NCBI RefSeq assembly: GCF_001295795.1
Contig: NZ_LJHY01000010.1
Coordinates: forward strand, 62,001 to 126,000
DNA from: Novosphingobium sp. AAP83
GTDB taxonomy: Bacteria; Pseudomonadota; Alphaproteobacteria; Sphingomonadales; Sphingomonadaceae
Length of the DNA: 64,000 bases
Reading direction: 5' to 3'
In this document: positions 31,046-39,246 of the stretch, piece by piece
Position numbering within the stretch: position 1 is the stretch's first letter
Layout: every line of letters starts with the position of its first letter
Notes under the pieces: generated by a model
What the model was told of the DNA's origin: nothing
Seen by the model: only the letters and a program-made list of their open reading frames with translations
Database searches by the model: none
Program-made: the position numbers and the translations under genes

Positions 31046-32554
31046 ATGGTCGCACTGGTATCGACGGTTGCCTATCTCGGGCTTGAGGCGCGCAGCGTTG
31101 AAGTGCAGTGTCAGGTGGCGCCGGGGATGCCCGCGTTCAAGCTGGTGGGCCTGCCTGATAAGGCCGTGGGCGAAAGCCGGGAGCGGGTATCATCCGCGCT
31201 CTCGGCGCTTGGCCTTGCCTTGCCGCCCAAACGGATAACGGTGAACCTGTCGCCCGCTGATCTGCCCAAGGAAGGCTCGCATTATGATCTGCCCGTGGCG
31301 CTGGCGCTGCTGGCGGCAATGGGTGTGGTCGATTTGGAACAGATTGCCGATTATGTGGCGGTGGGAGAACTGGCGCTGGATGGCCGCGTCTTGCCATCGC
31401 CGGGCGTATTGCTGGCGGCATTGCACGCCAGCGGGCAGGACAAGGGCCTGATCTGCCCCGCCGCGCAAGGGCCGGAGGCGCGCTGGGCCAGCGGGATCGA
31501 TGTGATCGCCGCGCCCGATCTGGTCGGCCTGCTCAATCACCTCAAAGGTACGCACCGCCTGCCCGCGCCGAAACAGGGCGAGGCCGAACCCCCGCGCCGC
31601 CGCGCCGATCTGAAGCAGGTGAAGGGGCAGGAAACCGCCAAGCGCGCGCTCGAAATCGCGGCGGCCGGTGCGCACAACCTGCTGATGAGCGGGCCTCCCG
31701 GCGCTGGTAAATCGCTGATGGCATCATGCCTGCCCGGTATCCTGCCCGAATTGACGCCCGCCGAAGCGCTCGAAGTTTCTATGGTCGCCTCAGTCGCCGG
31801 AACGCTGGAGGATGGCCGGATCAGCCGCGCCCGCCCGTTTCGTGCACCCCATCATTCCGCTTCGATGGCGGCGCTGACAGGCGGCGGATTGAAAGTGCGC
31901 CCCGGTGAGGTCTCCCTCGCGCATCTGGGCGTGCTGTTCCTTGATGAATTGCCCGAATTCCAGCGTGCTGTGCTCGATTCGCTGCGCCAACCGCTCGAAA
32001 CTGGCGAAGTTACCGTCGCGCGCGCCAATGCCCACGTTACCTTCCCCGCGCGCGTACAATTGATCGCAGCGATGAACCCCTGCCGCTGCGGCCATCTTGG
32101 CGATCCGGCGCTGGGGTGCAGCCGCGCGCCGCGCTGTGCCGCCGATTATCAATCCAAAGTCTCCGGCCCGCTGCTCGACCGGATCGATCTGCACGTCGAG
32201 GTTGATCCGGTCTCCGCCGCCGATCTTGCGCTGCCGCCGCCCGCTGAAGGATCGGATCAGGTCGCCGCGCGCGTGGCACAGGCCCGCGCAATCCAGACCG
32301 CGCGGCTGGAGGGCACGGGCCGCCGCACCAATGCCGAACTCGATGCCGAACTGCTCGACACTTATGCCACGCCCGATGAGGCAGGCCGCCGCCTGCTCGC
32401 CCAGGCCGCCGAAGCGATGCGCCTTTCAGCGCGCGGCTACACCCGCATGCTGCGCGTCGCGCGCACCATCGCCGATTTGGGCGGCGCAGACACCGTGGGC
32501 CGCATCCACATCGCCGAAGCGCTCAGCTACCGCAGGGTTGCGCCAAGGGCTTAG
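31046..32554 (+). CDS. comM: YifB/ComM family Mg-chelatase-like AAA ATPase
   Basis: Hexameric AAA+ helicase-like protein; ComM promotes branch migration during natural transformation. The 502-residue product has the N-terminal ChlI/Lon-like domain (LPPKRITVNLSPADLPKEGS), Walker A GPPGAGKS, Walker B VLFLDELPEF, and a C-terminal zinc-type segment with four cysteines (NPCRCGHLGDPALGCSRAPRC). A good ribosome site (GGAGAG) precedes the ATG. It stands alone as a single-gene unit. Confidence 0.93.
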   Translation: MVALVSTVAYLGLEARSVEVQCQVAPGMPAFKLVGLPDKAVGESRERVSSALSALGLALPPKRITVNLSPADLPKEGSHYDLPVALALLAAMGVVDLEQIADYVAVGELALDGRVLPSPGVLLAALHASGQDKGLICPAAQGPEARWASGIDVIAAPDLVGLLNHLKGTHRLPAPKQGEAEPPRRRADLKQVKGQETAKRALEIAAAGAHNLLMSGPPGAGKSLMASCLPGILPELTPAEALEVSMVASVAGTLEDGRISRARPFRAPHHSASMAALTGGGLKVRPGEVSLAHLGVLFLDELPEFQRAVLDSLRQPLETGEVTVARANAHVTFPARVQLIAAMNPCRCGHLGDPALGCSRAPRCAADYQSKVSGPLLDRIDLHVEVDPVSAADLALPPPAEGSDQVAARVAQARAIQTARLEGTGRRTNAELDAELLDTYATPDEAGRRLLAQAAEAMRLSARGYTRMLRVARTIADLGGADTVGRIHIAEALSYRRVAPRA

Positions 32555-32558
32555 ACGC

Positions 32559-32588
32559 TTCGCGCCCTTTGCGCCTTTGCGCGAAACA
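32559..32588. repeat. Half copy of the CGCAGAG-type element
   Basis: CTTCGCGCCCTTTGCGCCTT followed by TGCGCGAAAC resembles the right end of the complete elements. No matching left arm is seen, so it looks like a remnant. Confidence 0.5.
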
Positions 32589-32592
32589 AGAA

Positions 32593-32841
32593 TCAGAGAC
32601 TACGCCCGATAAAGATCAGCACCATTGCCCCCACAACCGAGGCGAGACAGCCCGCGCGGTTCACCCCGTCGCCAAAGGTGCCGCCGCTACGCCAACTGGC
32701 GAACACCCCCGCCACCAGTGCACCACCCACGCCGAGCAAGATGGTCTTGAGCAGGCCAATATCGACAGCACCGGGATAGAAAAACCGTGCCAGCACGCCG
32801 ATCACCAACCCGGTAAATACGATGGATATAATATTCAGCAC
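32593..32841 (-). CDS. GlsB/YeaQ/YmgE family small membrane protein
   Basis: An 82-residue, three-helix membrane protein of the transglycosylase-associated (GlsB/YeaQ/YmgE) family. The helices carry the glycine patterns typical of this family (FTGLVIGVLARFFYPG; LLGVGGALVAGVFASW; ASVVGAMVLIFIGRSL). It is linked to general stress responses in other bacteria; its molecular action is unknown. It is convergent with comM across a short repeat remnant. Confidence 0.88.
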   Translation of the reverse strand: MLNIISIVFTGLVIGVLARFFYPGAVDIGLLKTILLGVGGALVAGVFASWRSGGTFGDGVNRAGCLASVVGAMVLIFIGRSL

Positions 32842-33332
32842 GGTCGCGCTCCATTTCTGTGGACACTTGATATGGGGACGGTTGACCGGTTCTTGTCCAC
32901 AATTTGATGACCGGCACCAAATAAATTCCGATGAGCGTCAATTGGCACTTGAACTACCGCTTTCTCGGCGCGTCGCTGCACTGCAACATAAGGCATGAAG
33001 CGACGAAACGAATCGGACATGCGACGAAGCGAGTCCCCATCAGCACCTTTACCCTCTTGTGTCTGGAACCGGTTAGGGCACTATGGGTTGTGGTCAGACT
33101 TCGGGGGAACCTCTAGACCTTGTTTTAGAACTTTGATCCGCATTTTTCGCATGTTGGCAATGGTTTGCCGCTGGGGAAGCGTTTCGGGTTGTGATTTGTG
33201 TTTGCTGCGGTGCGGTTACTGGGAAATATGTTCCCGATGTGTTCCAAATCCGCTATGTCGGGGCATCAGCCCTGATTCGATGGAACGATATGCCCGATCG
33301 CTCTGCGCGGGCATTCATACAGGGGTTATGAC
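32842..33332. promoter_or_regulatory. Regulatory region upstream of nrdA
   Basis: About 490 bp with no convincing gene, despite open frames. Two inverted features stand out. TGTGGACA at 32859-32866 and TGTCCACA at 32894-32901 face each other across 27 bases. GGGAA-ATATG-TTCCC lies at 33221-33235, about 100 bases before the nrdA start. Neither is a clear NrdR box, but one or both may control ribonucleotide reductase. A strong AGGGG ribosome site lies 7 bases before the GTG at 33333. Confidence 0.4.
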
Positions 33333-35339
33333 GTGGATTTCAGAACGGCAGATAGCGCGGTGGCCGCACAGGACGAACTGGCCCTTGCTGAACAGGCATC
33401 TGCCGAAGACGCAAAGGCGATTGATATGAGCACCCAAGACGAAGGCAGCGATGCGCTGGTCGCCGGAATGGCCGCAAGCGCCGCTGCGGCTGTGATGGCT
33501 GCTGCAGCTGAACCGGAAAGCGATTCCAAGAAGGTCAATCCGCGCCGCTTCACCATCGTCACCGATCATGCGCGTGATGCGCGCCTCACCGATTTCGGCA
33601 AGGACACGCTCGACGACCGCTATCTCCTGCCCGGTGAGAAGTATCAGGACCTGTTCGCGCGCGTGGCCGATGCCTATGCCGATGATCAGGAACACGCCCA
33701 GCGGCTGTATGACTACATCTCGAAGCTGTGGTTCATGCCGGCAACGCCCGTGCTGTCGAACGGCGGGACGGGACGCGGCTTGCCGATCTCGTGCTATCTC
33801 AACTCGGTTGACGATAGCCTTGAAGGCATCGTCGCCACGTGGAACGAAAACGTCTGGCTCGCCTCGCGCGGCGGCGGCATCGGCACCTATTGGGGCCAGG
33901 TGCGCGGCATTGGTGAAGCGGTTGGCCTGAACGGCAAGACCAGCGGCATCATCCCGTTTGTGCGCGTGATGGATTCGCTGACCCTTGCAATCAGCCAGGG
34001 TTCGCTGCGCCGTGGTTCAGCGGCGTGCTATCTCGATGTCAGCCATCCTGAAATCGAAGAATTCCTCGAAATCCGCAAACCCTCGGGCGATTTCAACCGC
34101 AAGGCGTTGAACCTGCACCACGGCGTGTTGCTGACCGATGATTTCATGGAAGCCGTGCGTGATGGCCGCGAACATCACCTGCGTTCACCCAAGGACGGTT
34201 CAATCCGCGCCACGGTGGATGCGCGTTCGCTGTTCCAGAAGCTGGTGGAAACCCGCCTTGCCACGGGTGAGCCGTACATCGTCTTTGCCGATACCGTGAA
34301 CCGCATGATGCCCAAGCATCATCGCGATCTGGGACTGAAGGTGTCCACTTCGAACCTGTGCTCGGAAATCACCCTGCCCACGGGCCGCGATCACCTCGGC
34401 AATGACCGTACGGCGGTGTGCTGCCTCTCGTCGCTGAACCTTGAAACGTGGGACGAATGGAACGCAGACAAGCTGTTTATCGAAGACGTGCTGCGCTTCC
34501 TGGATAACGTGCTGCAAGACTACATTGACCGCGCGCCCAGCGTGATGGACCGCGCCAAGTATTCCGCGATGCGCGAACGCTCGGTCGGCATGGGCGTGAT
34601 GGGCTTCCATTCGTTCTTGCAAATGAAGGGCATCGGCTTTGAATCGGCCATGGCCAAGGCGTGGAACCTCAAGATGTTCAAGCACATCGCGGCCAAGGCG
34701 GATGAAGCCTCGCTGATGCTGGCGCAAGAACGCGGGCCTTGCCCTGATGCTGCCGATATGGGCGTGATGCAGCGCTTTTCGTGCAAGATGGCGATTGCGC
34801 CGACTGCCTCGATCAGCATCATTTGCGGCGGCACATCGGCCTGTATCGAACCGATCCCGGCCAATATCTACACGCACAAGACGCTGTCGGGCTCGTTCGT
34901 GGTAAAGAACCCGTACCTGCAAAAGCTGCTGGCCGAAAAGAGCAAGGATTCCACCAATGTGTGGAACACGATCCTCGAAAACGGCGGGTCAATCCAGCAC
35001 CTCGATTTCCTCTCGCCAGAGGAAAAGGCGGTTTACAAGACCAGCTTCGAAATCGACCAGCGCTGGCTGCTTGAATTCGCGGCAGACCGCACGCCCTATA
35101 TCGATCAGGCGCAGTCGCTGAACCTCTATATCCCGGCAGACGTTGATAAGTGGGATCTGATGATGCTCCACTTCCAGGCATGGGAACGCGGTATCAAGAG
35201 CCTCTATTACCTCCGCTCGAAGTCGGTGCAGCGCGCAGGCTTTGCCGGCGGGGTTGAGGCCGACAACACCGCCACCGCGCCCGTGATGGAACTCGCCGCC
35301 GCCGAAACCGACTACGAGGAATGCCTCGCCTGTCAGTAA
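33333..35339 (+). CDS. nrdA: Ribonucleoside-diphosphate reductase, alpha subunit (class I)
   Basis: Large subunit of class I ribonucleotide reductase, which makes dNDPs. It starts at a GTG (33333) with a well-placed AGGGG site; an ATG at 33426 is the alternative. The 668-residue protein has an Ala-rich, low-complexity N-terminal stretch (about 40-65) and no recognisable ATP-cone, so overall activity control by dATP may be absent. The catalytic set is complete: ISCYLNSV (first cysteine), NLCSEITLP, CCLSSLNLE, the radical-transfer pair in LYYLRSK and the C-terminal thiols CLAC. nrdB is 1.3 kb downstream, not adjacent. Confidence 0.95.
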   Translation: MDFRTADSAVAAQDELALAEQASAEDAKAIDMSTQDEGSDALVAGMAASAAAAVMAAAAEPESDSKKVNPRRFTIVTDHARDARLTDFGKDTLDDRYLLPGEKYQDLFARVADAYADDQEHAQRLYDYISKLWFMPATPVLSNGGTGRGLPISCYLNSVDDSLEGIVATWNENVWLASRGGGIGTYWGQVRGIGEAVGLNGKTSGIIPFVRVMDSLTLAISQGSLRRGSAACYLDVSHPEIEEFLEIRKPSGDFNRKALNLHHGVLLTDDFMEAVRDGREHHLRSPKDGSIRATVDARSLFQKLVETRLATGEPYIVFADTVNRMMPKHHRDLGLKVSTSNLCSEITLPTGRDHLGNDRTAVCCLSSLNLETWDEWNADKLFIEDVLRFLDNVLQDYIDRAPSVMDRAKYSAMRERSVGMGVMGFHSFLQMKGIGFESAMAKAWNLKMFKHIAAKADEASLMLAQERGPCPDAADMGVMQRFSCKMAIAPTASISIICGGTSACIEPIPANIYTHKTLSGSFVVKNPYLQKLLAEKSKDSTNVWNTILENGGSIQHLDFLSPEEKAVYKTSFEIDQRWLLEFAADRTPYIDQAQSLNLYIPADVDKWDLMMLHFQAWERGIKSLYYLRSKSVQRAGFAGGVEADNTATAPVMELAAAETDYEECLACQ

Positions 35340-35509
35340 TCGCCCTTTGTTGAGGTAATGTCATGCCCACCCCGGCAGTCACAGCACGTCCCAAGACGTC
35401 CGACCGGCTGCCGGGGGGCGTCAGCGCCCTGTTACACATGGCGACACTTCGCGGCTTGCCGGAGGGCATAGCTATCCGCGATAACACTTGTGCTTGCACA
35501 ATCCCAGTC

Positions 35510-35541
35510 AAGCCCGCTAAGGCGGCTTTTTCTGTTTTTGC
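35510..35541 (+). terminator. Likely rho-independent terminator before the PepSY gene
   Basis: AAGCCCGC-TAAG-GCGGCTT (one bulged base) followed by TTTCTGTTTTT. It lies 170 bases after the nrdA stop. The rest of 35340-35573 shows no clear gene. Confidence 0.65.
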
Positions 35542-35573
35542 GATCAATTCGCATTATCAAAAGGATTCGTATC

Positions 35574-35951
35574 ATGCGCAAGTGGCATCGCTGGATCACG
35601 GTATTTTTCGGCGTTTTCATGCTGTGGATGGCCTTCACCGGAGTCGCCAGCCACGTCACCGCGTTATGGCCAGCTGGCGAGCAGGCAGGACCACCGCCCG
35701 TACCTGCGGGCTTCGTCTGTCCCGAAACCATGTTGTGCCGCCCCAAAGCGCCTCCGGGCGGGGTAAAGTCGCTGGTCGGCTGGTTCCATCACCTGCATTC
35801 GGGCGAGGAGTTTGGCCCCGTCGGCACGGCCATCTCGCTGATGACCGGTTTAGCGCTGCTGTTCTTCAGCATTTCGGGTCTGTGGATGTATTTCACGATG
35901 TGGAAGAACCGCAGCGATCGCAGTTTGAAGCCCGGCTGGTTCTGGAAGTAG
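35574..35951 (+). CDS. Small PepSY-associated membrane protein
   Basis: A 125-residue protein from the ATG at 35574, preceded by AAAGGATT. It has an N-terminal membrane helix (ITVFFGVFMLWMAFTGVASH) and a second one (AISLMTGLALLFFSISGLWMYF), followed by a basic C-terminus. The start MRKWHRW, and His residues in VGWFHHLHSGEEFG, are typical of PepSY-associated membrane proteins often connected with iron uptake. A weakly Fur-like sequence containing GCATTATC lies just upstream, but it is not convincing. Confidence 0.75.
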   Translation: MRKWHRWITVFFGVFMLWMAFTGVASHVTALWPAGEQAGPPPVPAGFVCPETMLCRPKAPPGGVKSLVGWFHHLHSGEEFGPVGTAISLMTGLALLFFSISGLWMYFTMWKNRSDRSLKPGWFWK

Positions 35952-36013
35952 GCACGCGCGGGGGTGCCCACCCCGCTGCGACTAACCTCGCCTACGGCTC
36001 GCTAAGTCTCGCG

Positions 36014-36121
36014 GCCCTCCCGCATGCGGGAGGGCAAAAGCAGCGCTCTTCTTCCCCCCTCTCGCATGCGGGAGGGGTCGGGGGTGGGCCTGACTTAAGC
36101 CCTCCCCCCTCACCCGCAAGC
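36014..36121. repeat. REP-like GC palindromes between the PepSY and DUF2171 genes
   Basis: A perfect 22-base palindrome built on CCTCCCGCATGCGGGAGG (36014-36035) is followed by an imperfect copy (36056-36077) and a degenerate half copy (about 36099-36121) in opposite orientation. The repeat core matches the palindromes at 39.0-39.7 kb except for the centre (ATG versus AAG). Confidence 0.85.
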
Positions 36122-36409
36122 CTATTCCTCTTCGAACAAATCGTGCGCCACGGCACCATTGGCCGAAAGCCGCACCTTGTCGCCTTCCACTTCGGCCACC
36201 AGCCCGCACGACAGGTAATGATGGTGGCCCGAATGGCTGCTGCCTTCATGCCCCGCGTCATTTTCCGCTTTGGTCAGCTTGATGCGGTTGCCGACAATGC
36301 CGTCGACGGTGCCCACGTGCGTGCCGTCCGCGCCGATCACTTCCATGTGTTCGCGGATGTGCGCCGACCAATCGGCGTTATTGTTGTTCGCGTGTTCGTG
36401 TTCGCCCAT
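36122..36409 (-). CDS. DUF2171 domain protein
   Basis: A 95-residue, His-rich, acidic protein of the DUF2171 family (a PRC-barrel-like beta fold). Its core is IREHMEVIGADGTHVGTVDGIVG followed by IKLTKAEND and HYLSCGLVAEVEGDKVRLS. No signal peptide is seen. A GGAGA ribosome site precedes the ATG. Function unknown; related proteins are often near stress genes. The HGSSHSGHHH-type histidine patch (EGSSHSGHHHYL) could bind metal. Confidence 0.85.
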   Translation of the reverse strand: MGEHEHANNNNADWSAHIREHMEVIGADGTHVGTVDGIVGNRIKLTKAENDAGHEGSSHSGHHHYLSCGLVAEVEGDKVRLSANGAVAHDLFEEE

Positions 36410-36650
36410 GGCAAATCTCCTGCGGTATCGGGAACGTCTGGCCTTCCCGGAGCATCCGGCGGCCTTGCGTCAGGAACGGCCAGCAGCCCCGCCCGTTCCG
36501 CACCATTCCTGAGGGCTGCCCGCAAGCCGCCCACCCTGCCCTTCGTGGCTGGGGAAAACTGCCCCGCTATCCCCGGCCAAACGCGCGCCCGCGCTTTGCC
36601 CGCCCCCGCCCCATCCCTACATTACCAGAATCAGCACAGGACGCCCGATC

Positions 36651-37706
36651 ATGTCACTTCTTGAAGCCCGCAAGACATATAAGCCCTTCGAATATCCCTG
36701 GGCCTATGAATTCTGGAAGCGCCAGCAACAGATTCACTGGATGCCCGAAGAAGTGCCATTGGGCGAAGATTGCCGCGATTGGGCGCAGAAGATTTCCGAG
36801 CATGAGCGCAACCTGCTCACGCAGATCTTCCGCTTCTTCACGCAGGCCGACGTGGAAGTGCAGAACTGCTACCACGAACAATATGGCCGCGTGTTCAAGC
36901 CGACCGAAGTGAAGATGATGCTAGCCGCGTTTTCCAACATGGAAACCGTGCACATCGCCGCATATAGCCACCTGCTTGACACCATCGGCATGCCCGAAAG
37001 CGAATATGGCATGTTCCTTGAGTACGAGGAGCTGAAGGCCAAGCACGATTACCTGCAAACCTTCGGCGTGGACAATGACGAGGACATCGCGCGCACGCTC
37101 GCCATGTTCGGCGGCTTTACCGAAGGCCTGCAATTGTTTGCCAGCTTTGCCATGCTGATGAACTTCCCGCGCTTTAACAAGATGAAGGGCATGGGCCAGA
37201 TCGTCACATGGTCGATCCGCGATGAATCGCTGCACTGCGAAGGCATCACCAAGCTGTTCCACGCCTTCGTGGCCGAGCGCGGCTGCCTGACCAAGGCGGT
37301 GAAGGAAGACATCATCGATTGCTGCCAGAAAACGGTGCGCCTTGAAGACGCGTTCATCGATCTGGCCTTTGAACAAGGCCCGGTCCCCGGCATGAGCGCC
37401 AAGGAAATCAAGCGCTACATCCGCTACATCGCCGACTGGCGCCTGTCCCAGCTTGGCCTGCCCGCGGTCTACATGATCGAAGATCACCCCCTCCCCTGGC
37501 TCGCCCCGCTGCTCAACGGCGTAGAACACGCCAACTTCTTCGAAACCCGCGCCACGGAATATTCGAAGGCCGCCACCAAGGGCGACTGGAACACGGTATG
37601 GAGCAGCTTCGACAAGCGCCGCAACGCGAAATCGGCGGCGAATGAGGCCGCGCCGGTTGAGGTTGAGGTGGATATGTTTGCTGGGGCTGGGATCGCGGCG
37701 GAGTGA
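36651..37706 (+). CDS. nrdB: Ribonucleoside-diphosphate reductase, beta subunit (class Ia)
   Basis: Di-iron/tyrosyl-radical subunit that works with NrdA. The 351-residue protein carries the ligands in EVQNCYHEQY, METVHIAAYSHLL (Glu, His and the radical Tyr), GFTEGLQLFAS and RDESLHCEGI. The C-terminus (VEVDMFAGAGIAAE) would dock to the large subunit. The tyrosine is present, so it is a classical radical-harbouring NrdB. A strong terminator follows. The 240 bases before it hold no gene. Confidence 0.96.
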   Translation: MSLLEARKTYKPFEYPWAYEFWKRQQQIHWMPEEVPLGEDCRDWAQKISEHERNLLTQIFRFFTQADVEVQNCYHEQYGRVFKPTEVKMMLAAFSNMETVHIAAYSHLLDTIGMPESEYGMFLEYEELKAKHDYLQTFGVDNDEDIARTLAMFGGFTEGLQLFASFAMLMNFPRFNKMKGMGQIVTWSIRDESLHCEGITKLFHAFVAERGCLTKAVKEDIIDCCQKTVRLEDAFIDLAFEQGPVPGMSAKEIKRYIRYIADWRLSQLGLPAVYMIEDHPLPWLAPLLNGVEHANFFETRATEYSKAATKGDWNTVWSSFDKRRNAKSAANEAAPVEVEVDMFAGAGIAAE

Positions 37707-37733
37707 TTCTGTCATTTTGTTAGTTACGCAATG

Positions 37734-37761
37734 GGCGGCGCAGTGATGCGCCGCCTTTTTC
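37734..37761 (+). terminator. Rho-independent terminator after nrdB
   Basis: A perfect nine-base stem, GGCGGCGCA-GTGA-TGCGCCGCC, followed by TTTTTC, starts 28 bases after the nrdB stop. Confidence 0.9.
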
Positions 37762-37865
37762 TTGTCAAAAACGCCGCATTAAGGGGACAATGACGATAAT
37801 TGATCGATTGGTTGTTGCCGCAATCAAGCCGGTGGTGTACTGTTTTCCTTGAAAGGAACGGCGCC

Positions 37866-38429
37866 ATGAATGACATTTTGCAAGCGACGCAAGCATTGCG
37901 CGATCAGGCATGGGACGCATTGAGATCATCTCCCGCATTTGCTCAAGTATGCGCCCTTGATGATGCCGTTGTTGCAATGGGTGGCGCATCCATTCTTGGG
38001 CTTGCTGCAGAAAAGCCTAGCGCTGCGCCGTCTGCAGGCACCTTCCGCCCGTCATCCGGCAATGTGACAATCAACGCGGTTTACAACAAAAGCGCAAAAC
38101 GCATTTCTCACGCAGCAGCTGCTTATCGAGCGCTGACACTTGCTGGCCGCCCCATGCAATCGCCTGAATTGCTCAATGCTGCGAGAGCTCAAGGTGCGGA
38201 CATCGGCGGCACAAAGCCCATTATCAATATGACATCATCGTTATCGCGCAGCGATGAGGTTTACAGTTTGCGAATTGGCGGCGTTCCCCACTGGTGGATC
38301 ATTGGGCAACCGTTGCCGCATGATTATGCTCTAGCGCTTGAGGCTTCACCTCTTGAGCATGGCCAGTCCGGCATATTTGATGAGCAAGAAAGGAGTAATG
38401 ATGGAACCCCCATAGAACTTGCCCTTTAG
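37866..38429 (+). CDS. Hypothetical protein with a possible winged-helix domain
   Basis: A 187-residue protein from the ATG at 37866, with AAAGGAA before it. I do not recognise it. The middle part (about 87-150) reads like a winged helix: AAAAYRALTLAGRPMQSPEL, then LLNAARAQG, then IINMTSSLSRSDEVYSLRIG and PHWWIIG. The pattern recalls HARE-HTH-like domains found in chromatin and DNA-modification proteins, though no Cys or catalytic motif is visible. Base composition is more AT-rich than in flanking housekeeping genes. It begins a set of small orphan genes. Confidence 0.65.
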   Translation: MNDILQATQALRDQAWDALRSSPAFAQVCALDDAVVAMGGASILGLAAEKPSAAPSAGTFRPSSGNVTINAVYNKSAKRISHAAAAYRALTLAGRPMQSPELLNAARAQGADIGGTKPIINMTSSLSRSDEVYSLRIGGVPHWWIIGQPLPHDYALALEASPLEHGQSGIFDEQERSNDGTPIELAL

Positions 38430-38470
38430 AACGGAAAAAGGCCGACCTTTCAGCCGACCTTTCCGTTCGA
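38429..38470 (+). terminator. Hairpin after the winged-helix gene
   Basis: Outer arms GAACGGAAA / TTTCCGTTC enclose two copies of CGACCTTTC-like sequence. It starts at the stop codon. It could terminate transcription or be a processed hairpin; a T-run is weak. Confidence 0.5.
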
Positions 38471-38565
38471 AAACCGGCATCACGAGATGCACAATTCACG
38501 CCCTTAGCAAGCATGATTGTCGCAACTCGTGATGCCACCGTCAACCAAATTCACAGGAGGCGTCT

Positions 38566-38709
38566 ATGCCTAGTGAGGATGGCTATATCTTCCGCCAGTG
38601 CATCACGCTGCGCAACGGACAACGGATCTGCAAGCCCAAGGGGCAGGCCTTCCGCATTCCGATCAGCAAGAAGCCGGTGTCGGTCGATCGCCCTGATAAC
38701 GATAACTGA
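38566..38709 (+). CDS. 47-residue basic hypothetical protein
   Basis: A small gene with a near-perfect ribosome site (CAGGAGG, 7 bases before the ATG). The product starts MPSEDGYIFRQCITLRNGQ, continues RICKPKGQAFRIPISKKP and ends VDRPDNDN. It is basic, soluble and has two cysteines. The strong start site and tight placement between two other small genes support expression. No function known. Confidence 0.65.
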   Translation: MPSEDGYIFRQCITLRNGQRICKPKGQAFRIPISKKPVSVDRPDNDN

Positions 38710-38762
38710 GTTGCAAGGAGGGTGGTCAAACGACCACCCTCCGTCTCTGCGGAGGCAGAATC

Positions 38763-38960
38763 ATGGGTTACATACGATCATCTGCTATCTGGGCAGCAAA
38801 GCACGACCCCATCTCGCTGAGATTGACCTTATGGTTTAAGGATGGAGGGCACCCCTACGATTACTTCGGTGTCCCAAGGCGGGTATATCAAGGATTGCTG
38901 ACCGCGAGTTCTGCAGGCAGTTATTTTAATGCCTATATCCGCGATCAGTACTCAGCTTGA
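38763..38960 (+). CDS. KTSC domain protein
   Basis: A 65-residue protein that is essentially one KTSC domain: SSAIWAAKHDP, then LRLTLWFKDGG, YDYFGVPRRVYQGLL, SSAGSYFNAYIRDQY. This domain occurs alone in many bacteria and phages, or fused to lysyl-tRNA synthetase; its role is unknown. A GGAGG site precedes the ATG. It follows the 47-residue gene by 53 bases, so they may be co-transcribed. Confidence 0.88.
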   Translation: MGYIRSSAIWAAKHDPISLRLTLWFKDGGHPYDYFGVPRRVYQGLLTASSAGSYFNAYIRDQYSA

Positions 38961-39054
38961 TTTGGATGCTGATTTCCAAGGCGAGTGTATTCAACTTCCC
39001 CGCATACCACTCTCACCGTCCCACCTCGACGCAACCGTTGAAGCCCACCCCTAA

Positions 39055-39076
39055 CCCCTCCCGCAAGCGGTAGGGG
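39055..39076. repeat. REP-like palindrome (imperfect)
   Basis: CCCCTCCCGCAAGCGG followed by TAGGGG, one mismatch from a perfect palindrome. It is preceded by CCCACCCCTAAC, which resembles the CCCATCCCTAGC tail of the copies to the right. Confidence 0.75.
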
Positions 39077-39150
39077 GATTGTGGGGTGTTTGGGTTTGGC
39101 GTTTTGCGTGGGTTTGAAGGGAAGGTTCAAGAAGGAAAGAAGAAGGAAGG

Positions 39151-39246
39151 ACCCATCCCTAGCCCTTCCCGCAAGCGGGAAGGGGACTTTGTTGCTCTTT
39201 TTTGCTTTCTTGTCCCCTTCCCGCAGGCGGGAAGGGTTAGGGATGG
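39151..39246. repeat. Inverted pair of REP-like palindromes (REPIN-like doublet)
   Basis: Two copies of a repeat of about 37 bases face each other across 24 bases. The left copy has CCCATCCCTAGCCCTT then CCCGCAAGCGGGAAGGGGAC; the right copy is its near-complement with GCAGGC at the centre. Each is a palindrome by itself, and together they form a long hairpin. The right copy overlaps the last codons and stop of the DUF559 gene. Confidence 0.85.

Noticed and set aside
32995..33429. A 144-codon frame upstream of nrdA
   Set aside because: It overlaps the nrdA start and has no ribosome site or conserved-looking sequence; the region is more likely regulatory.
35363..36664. A 433-codon frame between nrdA and nrdB
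   Set aside because: It overlaps the PepSY-type gene, the DUF2171 gene and the repeats; its composition is erratic and it lacks any domain pattern.
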